Assembly (NCBI RefSeq): GCF_004138165.1
Contig: NZ_RYFF01000038.1
Span: 1-53,285 of the forward strand
Direction of reading: 5' to 3'
DNA: 53,285 nucleotides
From: Candidatus Chloroploca sp. Khr17
GTDB taxonomy: Bacteria > Chloroflexota > Chloroflexia > Chloroflexales > Chloroflexaceae
Of the stretch, positions 34,125 to 41,084 are shown one piece after another. A program made the translations under genes and the position numbers. Each line of letters begins with the position of its first letter. Position 1 is the first letter of the stretch. The notes beneath the pieces were generated by a model that saw only the letters and a list, made by a program, of their open reading frames with translations, ran no database searches and was not told the DNA's origin.

Positions 34125-35878
34125 GAAGCAGCCTCCGTCGGTGACAACGAGCGCAACGTCAGCGGGAGATAACAATCGAGCGCCTCGACCGCATCAAAAT
34201 AGGCACAGTGCCCAGGCTGGGGCGAGGCAGGATCCGTTGCCTCCCCATCGTCTGTAATCCACCCGGTCATCCGATAGCCATCCTGGGGTACCGCCTCGAG
34301 CGGCGGCAGCGGGCCAAGGCCATACATCACCCGGAAGCGCTCGGTCGCCTGCGCCCCCTTGCGCAGCGCCTCACGGAGCGCGACCACCTTATTCCGCCGG
34401 TCGCGCCACTGCTCATCGTAGAGCAGCGTCTGCAGCGTCTGGTCAACATTCGCCCAGGTACGCCAGCCCGTGCCGTCCAACCGCACCGGACGAAGCTCGA
34501 GGTGACCTTGCGGCACCCGATAATACCGCGCACGCAGATCGTCCAGATCCGCCATGATGCCCGTCGTCGCAAGATACCAATCGAGCGCCGTCCCCTCACC
34601 TGAAGCAGAGGTCTCGCGCACCAGGTGTTTGGCACGCTTGCACAACGCATCACAGAGCTCATACGCCCGCGCGAAGGGATAGTGGGTCTTGACGATGGCG
34701 ACCCCCGCACAGGCAAAGGCCGGCTTGCCATCAGCCAGGTGCCGCGCCTCGTGGGCAAACTGCGTCAGATACGTCGCCGCCAGCGTCAACCCGAGGCGTC
34801 CATCGCACACAAAGGTAACATCATCGCCGCCAAAGACCAGCGGACGAAACGGCAGATAAAACGTACGTTGGCCGTCTTGCCGAGTCGTGGTCAACCCCTC
34901 GCAAAACGCCTTGAAATGCGGTTGCCGGAACGCCTCCAGCATCAACCGCACCGTCGTCCGGAGGGCCCGCGCCCCGGCGTCATTCAGCGACTGTGACAGC
35001 GCACGCAACTGATTGAGGCATGTGCGGTTCTGGTGCGGCTGGGCATACTGATCCATAAGCGCCTTGAAGCGCAGGCCCATCCCATTCGCATCCGCGTGGA
35101 CAACCGCAAGATAGCTGAGATCGCCGTGCGAGCGGCCAAGATCATCAACATCACGGCTCAACGCATAGGTCGCCTCAATCTCCTGCAAGACAGCAGGATC
35201 ATCACCGGCCGCCTCACGCAGCAACGTGCGCAGCCGATCGTCAGCCTCATCACGGCGCACCCGATTGACCTTCGCCGCAACAGCGGCACTGACCGGACGG
35301 GTTGGTTCTTCAGGATCGCTCGCAACGGCAGGCAAGCCCGTTGAGCGACACGTCTGCACCACACTCTGCGCAAGCAAACCCAGCGAACTGCGCTGGCGCT
35401 GCTTGGCACGCGCCAGTTGCTGCATCAGACGCGCATAGACTCCCTCGTCGCCCCCAATCGCCTGCACGCGTTGCGGCAACGACGCGTCCGCTGATAGCGT
35501 TGCCGTGGCCTCATCGCGAAACAGAAACTCCTCGTGAGCCGCAACCAGATGGAGCCCCGGCGCACGCGCAAGCAGCAACAAACTCAGCCGGCCAACCGTC
35601 GCTTGAGCCACCTCAAGCGAACGAAAGAGCAGCACCACATTGCCGCCCCCGCGATAGATCAACTCGGCCTGGCGCGACGCCTCATCTTCGAGGTGCCACC
35701 CCGCACGAACCGCATGCAGCGCATCCAGGTTATGCGGGTGGGGCAAGACCTCCGCAACCCAGTCATGGGTCGCCAATTCCACCAGATGCGACGCAACGAC
35801 ATTTTCCCGTAAGCGATTACTCCCAAAAATATAATCCTGAATACCGGTTGTATCAAGGATCGTCAGAACCGCCTGCAT
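34121..35878 (-). CDS. cas10: Cas10, HD-less with intact GGDD cyclase motif
   Basis: 585 residues from ATG 35878, preceded by AAGGA on the minus strand. The N-terminus ILDTTGIQDYIFGSNRLREN is the Palm-1 start of Cas10; no HD nuclease domain precedes it. HADANGMG (about 261-268) holds Palm-1 residues. VFGGDDVTFVCDG has G350-G351-D352-D353, the metal-binding motif that makes cyclic oligoadenylates from ATP. CRSTG near 178 is what remains of the zinc-binding region. The protein should not cut DNA through HD but should signal. It leads the operon cas10, cas7, csx10, double-cas7, csx19, TIGR03986, with overlaps or gaps under 20 bases throughout. Confidence 0.93.
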   Translation of the reverse strand: MQAVLTILDTTGIQDYIFGSNRLRENVVASHLVELATHDWVAEVLPHPHNLDALHAVRAGWHLEDEASRQAELIYRGGGNVVLLFRSLEVAQATVGRLSLLLLARAPGLHLVAAHEEFLFRDEATATLSADASLPQRVQAIGGDEGVYARLMQQLARAKQRQRSSLGLLAQSVVQTCRSTGLPAVASDPEEPTRPVSAAVAAKVNRVRRDEADDRLRTLLREAAGDDPAVLQEIEATYALSRDVDDLGRSHGDLSYLAVVHADANGMGLRFKALMDQYAQPHQNRTCLNQLRALSQSLNDAGARALRTTVRLMLEAFRQPHFKAFCEGLTTTRQDGQRTFYLPFRPLVFGGDDVTFVCDGRLGLTLAATYLTQFAHEARHLADGKPAFACAGVAIVKTHYPFARAYELCDALCKRAKHLVRETSASGEGTALDWYLATTGIMADLDDLRARYYRVPQGHLELRPVRLDGTGWRTWANVDQTLQTLLYDEQWRDRRNKVVALREALRKGAQATERFRVMYGLGPLPPLEAVPQDGYRMTGWITDDGEATDPASPQPGHCAYFDAVEALDCYLPLTLRSLSPTEAAS

Positions 35879-36004
35879 ACCGATCCTTCCTACCTGCCCC
35901 CAAACGCATGGGGAGCCACCCCAACAAGCGCCAGGGAGCCACGACATACCGCCCAAGAAAGGAGTGACGCGAAGATGCTCAAGCGTAGCGACGAAGATAG
36001 GGAT

Positions 36005-36014
36005 AGTATAACAT
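36005..36014 (-). promoter_or_regulatory. Extended -10 promoter of the cas10 operon
   Basis: The minus strand reads ATGTTATACT, an extended -10 (TG-T-TATACT), about 125 bases upstream of the cas10 ATG. The same ten bases form the putative -10 of the CHAT operon at 14370-14379. No clear -35 is visible. Confidence 0.5.
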
Positions 36015-36133
36015 GCTTATCCACACAGAGAAGGTGCATCAAGATGACAATGTATTGATAGCGTGTCCTCCTGAAGCGTTTGATGATTTCTTCAGAAGCA
36101 TACACGATGGGCGATCACGTTGACGTAGCCGTA

Positions 36134-36196
36134 GCCCTTTGCGCTTCGGCCCTTGCGCTGCTCGCATACGAGCATACACAAAGAGGAGCGTATGTT
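36134..36196 (+). repeat. About 62-bp segment duplicated at 40628-40690
   Basis: Both copies read CTTGCGCTTC(G/T)G(C/T)CCTTGC..CTGCT(C/A)GCATACGAGCA and continue through a ribosome-binding site into CGTATGTT. At 40680 the ATG starts a gene; at 36192 the ATG opens a frame of unlikely composition. The rest of 36015-36884 holds a DsrE relic and a dispersed repeat but no convincing gene. Confidence 0.6.
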
Positions 36197-36422
36197 GCGT
36201 ATCCACGGTCTTCTTCCTGGAACTCATTGCCCGTTCATCGCAATCACGGTGATCCGCTGCTCAGCGCATCGCTATGGCAGTGTCCCTGCGTGCGCTGGAG
36301 GCGTTGATGTTGCCGTGATCCCAATTGTGGCATTGAGCAAGCCGCATCGGCAGGACTGCCAGGGCGCATTGGAACGCCATGTGCGGCCATCGGCAAGCCA
36401 ACATCGGCAAGCTGAAATGGTC

Positions 36423-36464
36423 TCACCCATCCCGGCGCGGTTGATCAGGATCACGGGCGTCATA
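36423..36464 (-). pseudogene. Relic of a DsrE/YedF-like gene start
   Basis: The minus strand encodes MTPVILINRAGMGE and then diverges. It matches the starts of the two DsrE-like fragments at 39.4-39.65 kb (VILINHVGMGE, VLLINRVGMGE). Only the first 14 codons remain. Confidence 0.5.
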
Positions 36465-36689
36465 TTATGCAGTGGTCGTCTCCTCAGTGCGATGAAGTGG
36501 TCGAACCCGTGCAGCCAGGGGTGCGCAGCCCCACGCAATACGGTGATTCACGGGGAGCGATGCAGTGCTGCGCTGGGATCTGGGCAAGCGCGGCGAAGCG
36601 CACAGACACGCTCAGCCCGCCCTTGCGCATCAGTGCTCGCGGCCAGACGCTCGTTGTGCTATCCTATGAGCAAGGCAAGGAAGAGTCCA

Positions 36690-36750
36690 CCTCCGCTCAA
36701 ACCGTTGCGCCTTTGCGTCAAAACAACCGCCGTATGTGCAAGGTATTGTG
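36690..36750. repeat. Second copy of the dispersed CCTTTGCGTCAAAACAACC repeat
   Basis: CACCTCCGCTCAAACCGTTG continues as CGCCTTTGCGTCAAAACAAC and CGCCGTATGTGCAAGGTATTG, matching 11961-12030. A non-coding dispersed repeat. Confidence 0.6.
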
Positions 36751-36884
36751 TCGAGGCCTCGGACACCTTGGGGTGTATCGCCTCGCACGTCTGCTCTCGC
36801 AACTCGTTGGGGAGAAATCCGATGGCCTCCCCGTGCGCTTGCTGGTGCGCTGGCTTCTCAGGTGACCATGGCAAGGATATCCGT

Positions 36885-37418
36885 ATGTCCCAAGTTGAGC
36901 ACCCCGCGCCGGTGCGTTTGGTCTACCTCCACACCCTCTTTGCCTACGATGCGTGGGCCTCGGGCCGCGTCTTCGCGACCGCTGCGCATCTTGCCCCGGC
37001 AGCCCTTGACGCGACCCCACTCCAGGGGCTTGGCAGCCTCCGTCAGGTTCTGGTTCACATGGTGAGCGCGACCTGGGTCTGGCGGAGTCGCCTGAGCGAA
37101 GCGACGCCAACCGCGCTGCTCGACCCGTCCAACCTAGTGAACCTGGCGGCGATCCAGGCCCGCTGGGCAGCCGAAGACGTGGCCTTGCGCGAGGTGCTCG
37201 CCAACCTTGATGAGCACACCCTGGCGGCGCCCCTTCACTACCAGACCACCAGCGGCACGACCTTTGCCACCCCCCGTTGGCAGATCCTGGTACACCTGGC
37301 CAACCACAGCACCCAGCACCGCAGCGAAGCAGCCGCGCTGCTCACCGCACTCGGTCACTCCCCCGGTGACCTGGACATGATCGTCTACTTTCGGGCGATC
37401 GTGCCTACCGAAGTATGA
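36885..37418 (+). CDS. DinB-fold protein
   Basis: 177 residues from ATG 36885. The long upstream frame to 36153 crosses repeats and a DsrE relic, so it is ignored. The protein shows the four-helix DinB/YfiT pattern: FAYDAWASGRVF, LGSLRQVLVHMVSATWVW, and HLANHSTQHRSEAAALLTALG. The three metal-ligand positions (His in VLVH, His in LANHSTQH and the second His) appear present. Such enzymes are often metal-dependent thiol transferases, but most are uncharacterised. It is probably monocistronic. Confidence 0.85.
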   Translation: MSQVEHPAPVRLVYLHTLFAYDAWASGRVFATAAHLAPAALDATPLQGLGSLRQVLVHMVSATWVWRSRLSEATPTALLDPSNLVNLAAIQARWAAEDVALREVLANLDEHTLAAPLHYQTTSGTTFATPRWQILVHLANHSTQHRSEAAALLTALGHSPGDLDMIVYFRAIVPTEV

Positions 37419-37452
37419 TCGTCTACGTTCGGGTGATCGCGCCGACGGACGT
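37377..37452 (+). repeat. 38-bp tandem duplication at the end of the DinB gene
   Basis: The last codons (ATGATCGTCTACTTTCGGG...) at 37377-37414 are repeated at 37415-37452 with about eight substitutions. In its own frame the second copy reads MIVYVRVIAPTDV then stop, beside MIVYFRAIVPTEV in the gene. The duplication shifted the frame, so the gene now stops at the first copy. The remaining sequence to 37747 holds no gene. Confidence 0.75.
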
Positions 37453-37747
37453 GTGAAGGATTGGCGATGCCATCTGCTGCGCCTATGCACCCATAGCGAC
37501 AAGCGCCATGAGCAAGGAGCTTGAGGCGCTGTTGCGGGGGAGCAGCCAGGATCGCGGGGCACCGCTTGCCTCCACGTGGCGTGACCATGGTGCTCTTTCA
37601 CTGGCCTACGCATGCTATGCATTGGTGCCGATGGTCTGGTAAACTTATCGTGATAGGATGGGGATAGGAACCGTCCTCTCATCAAGCCTGATCTGGCTCA
37701 CATGTGCATGTGCTTTTGAGAGTGTATATGGTTACGAAGGCGTATCT

Positions 37748-39058
37748 ATGAAGTTCATTACATCGCACCACATCCTTCGTCGGCCAGGATTATCCGCCTC
37801 ATCGCCGGTTGCTGACGATCCTGCAACCCTCGCCACCACCCAGATTGTCTTGCCCCGCACCCTCGTGCGTCTGCCTGAGCATCCCAGGCGTAGCCCCGAA
37901 GGAGCGGTCACGGCCGCCCTACTCATTGACGGCGAAAACTGTTCGCCTGAGCTCGTTGCCCCCGCCCTGATTGAGGCCGCACGGCATGGTACCGTCGCGA
38001 TCCGCCGGCTGTATGCGAACCCAACCGTTATGCGCCAGCAGCGCTGGCAAGCCCTGCTGACCAAGCATCAGATCGAAGCAGTCCCTCACGAACGCACCGC
38101 GATCGGGAAGAATGCAACGGACATTGCCCTCGTCGTCGAGGCGATGGATCTGCTCCACGAGGGAGCAATTGGCTGTTTCTGCCTGCTCGCCAGCGATAGT
38201 GACTATACCCCGTTGGTGAAACGCCTGCGTGCCGCAGGTCGCATCGTGGTCGGGATCGGGGGGAGACAAACCCCTCCGGCGCTCACGCAGGCGTGTAGCA
38301 TCTTTATTACGCTTGATCGTCGCGATGCCACGGTGCCTGCGCCAGCAGTCTCACCGGTGCAGCCACCCGTGCAGCTGATTGCTCTACCCCAATCCGATCC
38401 CCAACTTCGTGCGGCAACCACGCCAGCGGCCAAACCGGCTCCGAGCGCACCACGTCCTGAGCCAGTTGATCCAACGGCGATGCTCCTTACAAGTTGGTGG
38501 GCAGTGCATCAGGCATGTGGTACGGTGAGTTTATCGAATTTGATTGTCGAGATCGAACTTCGGTTCCCCCATCAGAAGCCCCAAACGTATGGATATGACC
38601 GGTTTGCCACCCTGATTCACAACCGCAAGGACCTGTTTACCATCCGGCCAGATTCAAACTATGCGGAGCACTTCATCGTTGCGTTGACCGATCAGGCTGC
38701 GGCGCGCTCGAGCCTGAAAGTGATCGTTGAGCGAGCCGATCAGACTGCGCCACGCGCAAGCCCGAATGCAGCGATGGCCCCAGCCACGCCTCACCACGTT
38801 CCCTCGCAAGCCGCTTCGCCTCGTACCGCCCCATCTGAGCTTGGCGTGCTCCTTGAACGCGCCTGGCAGCAAGCCCCTAAGCAGGATGGTTGGCTCGATC
38901 TCAGCGCGTTTGGCCTTGCCATCCGCAAGCTTGCGCCAACCTTTTCAGCACGTGCCCATGGGCATGCTCAACTCAAAGGCGTGCTGAAGGCCCATGCGAA
39001 ACGCTTCGAGCTGCGCCAGCGGAGCAATGGGCATTGGGAGGTGCGACTGCGCCCATAA
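37748..39058 (+). CDS. NYN-domain nuclease with OST-HTH/LOTUS domains
   Basis: 436 residues from ATG 37748, with AAGG about 8 bases upstream; ATG 37658 is an alternative. The NYN (PIN-like) nuclease domain spans about 55-200: LLIDGENCSPE, KNATDIALVVEAMDLL, and FCLLASDSDYTPLVKRLR carry the conserved Asp residues of the LabA/NYN family. A Pro/Ala linker follows. Two winged-helix OST-HTH/LOTUS-like modules appear near 255-330 (QACGTVSLSNLIVEIELRF, YGYDRFATLIHN) and 370-436 (DGWLDLSAFGLAIRKL ... NGHWEVRLRP). LOTUS domains bind RNA in eukaryotes. A role in RNA decay is likely; a link to the nearby defence genes is possible but unproven. Confidence 0.85.
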   Translation: MKFITSHHILRRPGLSASSPVADDPATLATTQIVLPRTLVRLPEHPRRSPEGAVTAALLIDGENCSPELVAPALIEAARHGTVAIRRLYANPTVMRQQRWQALLTKHQIEAVPHERTAIGKNATDIALVVEAMDLLHEGAIGCFCLLASDSDYTPLVKRLRAAGRIVVGIGGRQTPPALTQACSIFITLDRRDATVPAPAVSPVQPPVQLIALPQSDPQLRAATTPAAKPAPSAPRPEPVDPTAMLLTSWWAVHQACGTVSLSNLIVEIELRFPHQKPQTYGYDRFATLIHNRKDLFTIRPDSNYAEHFIVALTDQAAARSSLKVIVERADQTAPRASPNAAMAPATPHHVPSQAASPRTAPSELGVLLERAWQQAPKQDGWLDLSAFGLAIRKLAPTFSARAHGHAQLKGVLKAHAKRFELRQRSNGHWEVRLRP

Positions 39059-39294
39059 CCACGCCGTGCCCCAGGCTCGCACACTGAGTTCGCCCAGACG
39101 TGAGCAAGGATCAACCCCTGTTATCCTCAGCAAGGCAACCGATCGCTCGTGATCCAGCGAACCCTGCGGCACGACGCTCAGCATGTCCAGCGCACCGCTT
39201 GCCCAGGCGCTGCGCGTCCAATGCGCAAGCGGTGTACCGCCGCAGCATGTATGCTACGATAGGATGGCAACCCTGACAGACCGAAGAGATCCCA

Positions 39295-39405
39295 ATGCCA
39301 CAGCGCGACATTCGGTACCAGGCCGCCATCGTACGTGACCATCACATCCTGCTGGTCAAGGCCTATGACCGTACGACGGGCATCAGTTCTGGATCTTGCC
39401 GGGTG
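39295..39405 (+). pseudogene. NUDIX hydrolase N-terminal fragment, frameshifted
   Basis: ATG 39295 starts MPQRDIRYQAAIVRDHHILL, continuing LVKAYDRTTG, a typical NUDIX N-terminus. A one-base change near 39378 moves the expected continuation HQFWILPG into another frame. Homology ends at the junction with the DsrE fragment around 39405, before the NUDIX box. Non-functional. Confidence 0.65.
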
Positions 39406-39584
39406 AACCAGTCACAACGAGTTTGACCCCTTCGGCGTAGACGCAGATCACGGTGGGCAAGCTGTTGTTCTCATTGAGCAGGCGCAGGTACGTGGCTAGC
39501 AACTTCTGCTGGAGGGCCGGTTCGGCCTCACCCATACCGACGCGGTTGATCAATAGTACGGCTCTCGGGATCGACCGTCCATCA
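39383..39584 (-). pseudogene. DsrE/YedF-like fragment fused tail-to-tail with NUDIX relic
   Basis: The frame reads VLLINRVGMGEAEPALQQKL, then TYLRLLNENNSLPTVICVYAE and GVKLVVTGSP, the sulfur-carrier-like DsrE pattern seen at the C-terminus of YedF. After GSP it runs antisense through NUDIX sequence (GKIQN, stop), so the last part of the domain is lost. No proper start precedes it. Confidence 0.6.
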
Positions 39585-39653
39585 CTTCGATGCCGGTTCG
39601 GCCTCACCCATACCGACGTGGTTGATCAGGATGACCGTGGCCGAGTCGCTCAT
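39582..39653 (-). pseudogene. Duplicated start of the DsrE/YedF-like gene
   Basis: ATG 39653 opens MSDSATVILINHVGMGEAEP and stops after 23 codons. It is a tandem partial copy of the beginning of the downstream fragment and probably the original start, cut off by the duplication. Confidence 0.6.
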
Positions 39654-39792
39654 CACGTCACTCTCTTCCTTATCGTTCGGCGACACGCGAGACGCATGCT
39701 TGGAGTGGCCATCATACTCGATCACGTCCAACATACGCTGGCTATGCTACACTGGCAGCGATCTGGCTTGTCGGCCACATTCAGGAGTAATC

Positions 39793-40494
39793 ATGGCCCC
39801 TGCTTCACCCGATGCCACACTGATCATCGCCCGCCTGGAGGCGCTGGCGAGCCCGGAGGATGCGGACGGCATGGCCCGCTTCGGCATCCGCGGTGCCCGT
39901 GTCCTCGGCGTGCCGGTGAAGACCCTGCGTGTCATTGCCCGCGAGACTGGGCGCAACCACGCTCTGGCCGAGGCGCTCTGGGACTCCGGCATGCACGAGG
40001 CGCGCATCCTGGCTAGCATCGTCGCCGAGCCGAAGCGCGTCACGCTCGCGCTGATGGAGCAGTGGGTGGCCGACCTCGACTCGTGGGATCTCTGCGACCA
40101 GTGCTGCACCAATCTCTGGGTGCGCACGGCGTTCGCCCGCGACCAGGCCCTAGTCTGGAGCGAGCGGGATGAGGAGTTCATCAAGCGGGCCGGCTTTGTG
40201 CTCATGGTGCAGGTGGCCGGCAAGGACAAAGCTGCCCCCGCCGAACTATTCCAGCGCTACCTCGCCCGCGCCGAGCGTGAGGCACATGACGAGCGCAACT
40301 TCGTGAAGAAGGCGGTAAACTGGGCCATCCGTGAGATCGGGCAGCGCAGCGCCGAATTGAATGAGACGGCTATCGCCGTTGCCCAACGCCTGCAGGCGTC
40401 CGACTCGCGCACGGCCCGCTGGGTCGGCAGCGATGCCCTGCGCGAGCTGACCAGCACAAAGATCGCCCAGCGCGTGGCCCGGCGCGAGCGATAG
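39793..40494 (+). CDS. AlkD-like DNA alkylation repair protein
   Basis: 233 residues from ATG 39793, with AGGAG 5 bases upstream. All-helical HEAT-like repeats are seen: VPVKTLRVIARETGRNHALA, EALWDSGMHEARILASIV, and WVADLDSWDLCDQCCTNLWV. The latter is the conserved D-SWD segment of the AlkD family, and FVKKAVNWAIREIGQR follows. AlkD glycosylases remove bulky cationic alkyl adducts without base flipping. Length is normal and the gene appears intact and monocistronic. The catalytic acidic residue is probably in the DLDSWD segment. Confidence 0.9.
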   Translation: MAPASPDATLIIARLEALASPEDADGMARFGIRGARVLGVPVKTLRVIARETGRNHALAEALWDSGMHEARILASIVAEPKRVTLALMEQWVADLDSWDLCDQCCTNLWVRTAFARDQALVWSERDEEFIKRAGFVLMVQVAGKDKAAPAELFQRYLARAEREAHDERNFVKKAVNWAIREIGQRSAELNETAIAVAQRLQASDSRTARWVGSDALRELTSTKIAQRVARRER

Positions 40495-40679
40495 ATATAT
40501 CAGACTGAATCTCGACAACAGCACCTAAAACATCTATCATCTGGGGAGTTGGAAGCCACCTCAGCAGATGCCGGTCAGAAAACTTTGTTGACAAACTCCT
40601 CTTGAGTGATTGGGGGTGTCTCTCACTTGCGCTTCTGTCCTTGCTCTGCTAGCATACGAGCAGACACAAGGAGGATCGT

Positions 40680-41015
40680 ATGTTCCGCGCCGCCGTCGCC
40701 GGCACCTGGGCGGAGAACGCCGCCTACTACGGCACCATCGTCATGCGCGAGGTGCGGGGCCGCCAACTTCCTCCCCCCCCCGCCGTCCTCCGCATGATCC
40801 GTGACCTGCTGCTGGAGTTCGGCCCGGCCGAGCTGCTCGATAGCTTCCTGATCCGGCCGGCGATGCTCGCGGCCGGCATGGCACTCGCGCCGATGCCCCT
40901 GGTCGGGACCGTCGCCGGCAAGCTCGTCGCCGACCTTTGCGTCTACCCGCCGACCATCGTCAGCTACGAACTGCTGCAGCGCCGCCGAGCGAGCGGTACG
41001 GAGATGGCCCCATGA
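40680..41015 (+). CDS. Hypothetical protein with hydrophobic C-terminal half
   Basis: 111 residues; ATG 40680 has AAGGAGG 5 bases upstream. It has one or two hydrophobic segments (IRPAMLAAGMALAPMPLVGTV, continuing AGKLVADLCVYPP) and ends QRRRASGTEMAP. No family recognised. Its upstream region is duplicated at 36134-36196. Confidence 0.6.
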   Translation: MFRAAVAGTWAENAAYYGTIVMREVRGRQLPPPPAVLRMIRDLLLEFGPAELLDSFLIRPAMLAAGMALAPMPLVGTVAGKLVADLCVYPPTIVSYELLQRRRASGTEMAP

Positions 41016-41084
41016 TCGACCTGCTGCCCCCTGTGCTCCAACGGTAGCTGGGGACAAAACGGCCTTTCTGAAAGAAATAACGAC

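Noticed and set aside
36153-36884. N-terminal extension of the DinB gene
   Set aside because: It runs through a dispersed repeat and a DsrE relic and has no conserved sequence; ATG 36885 starts the domain.
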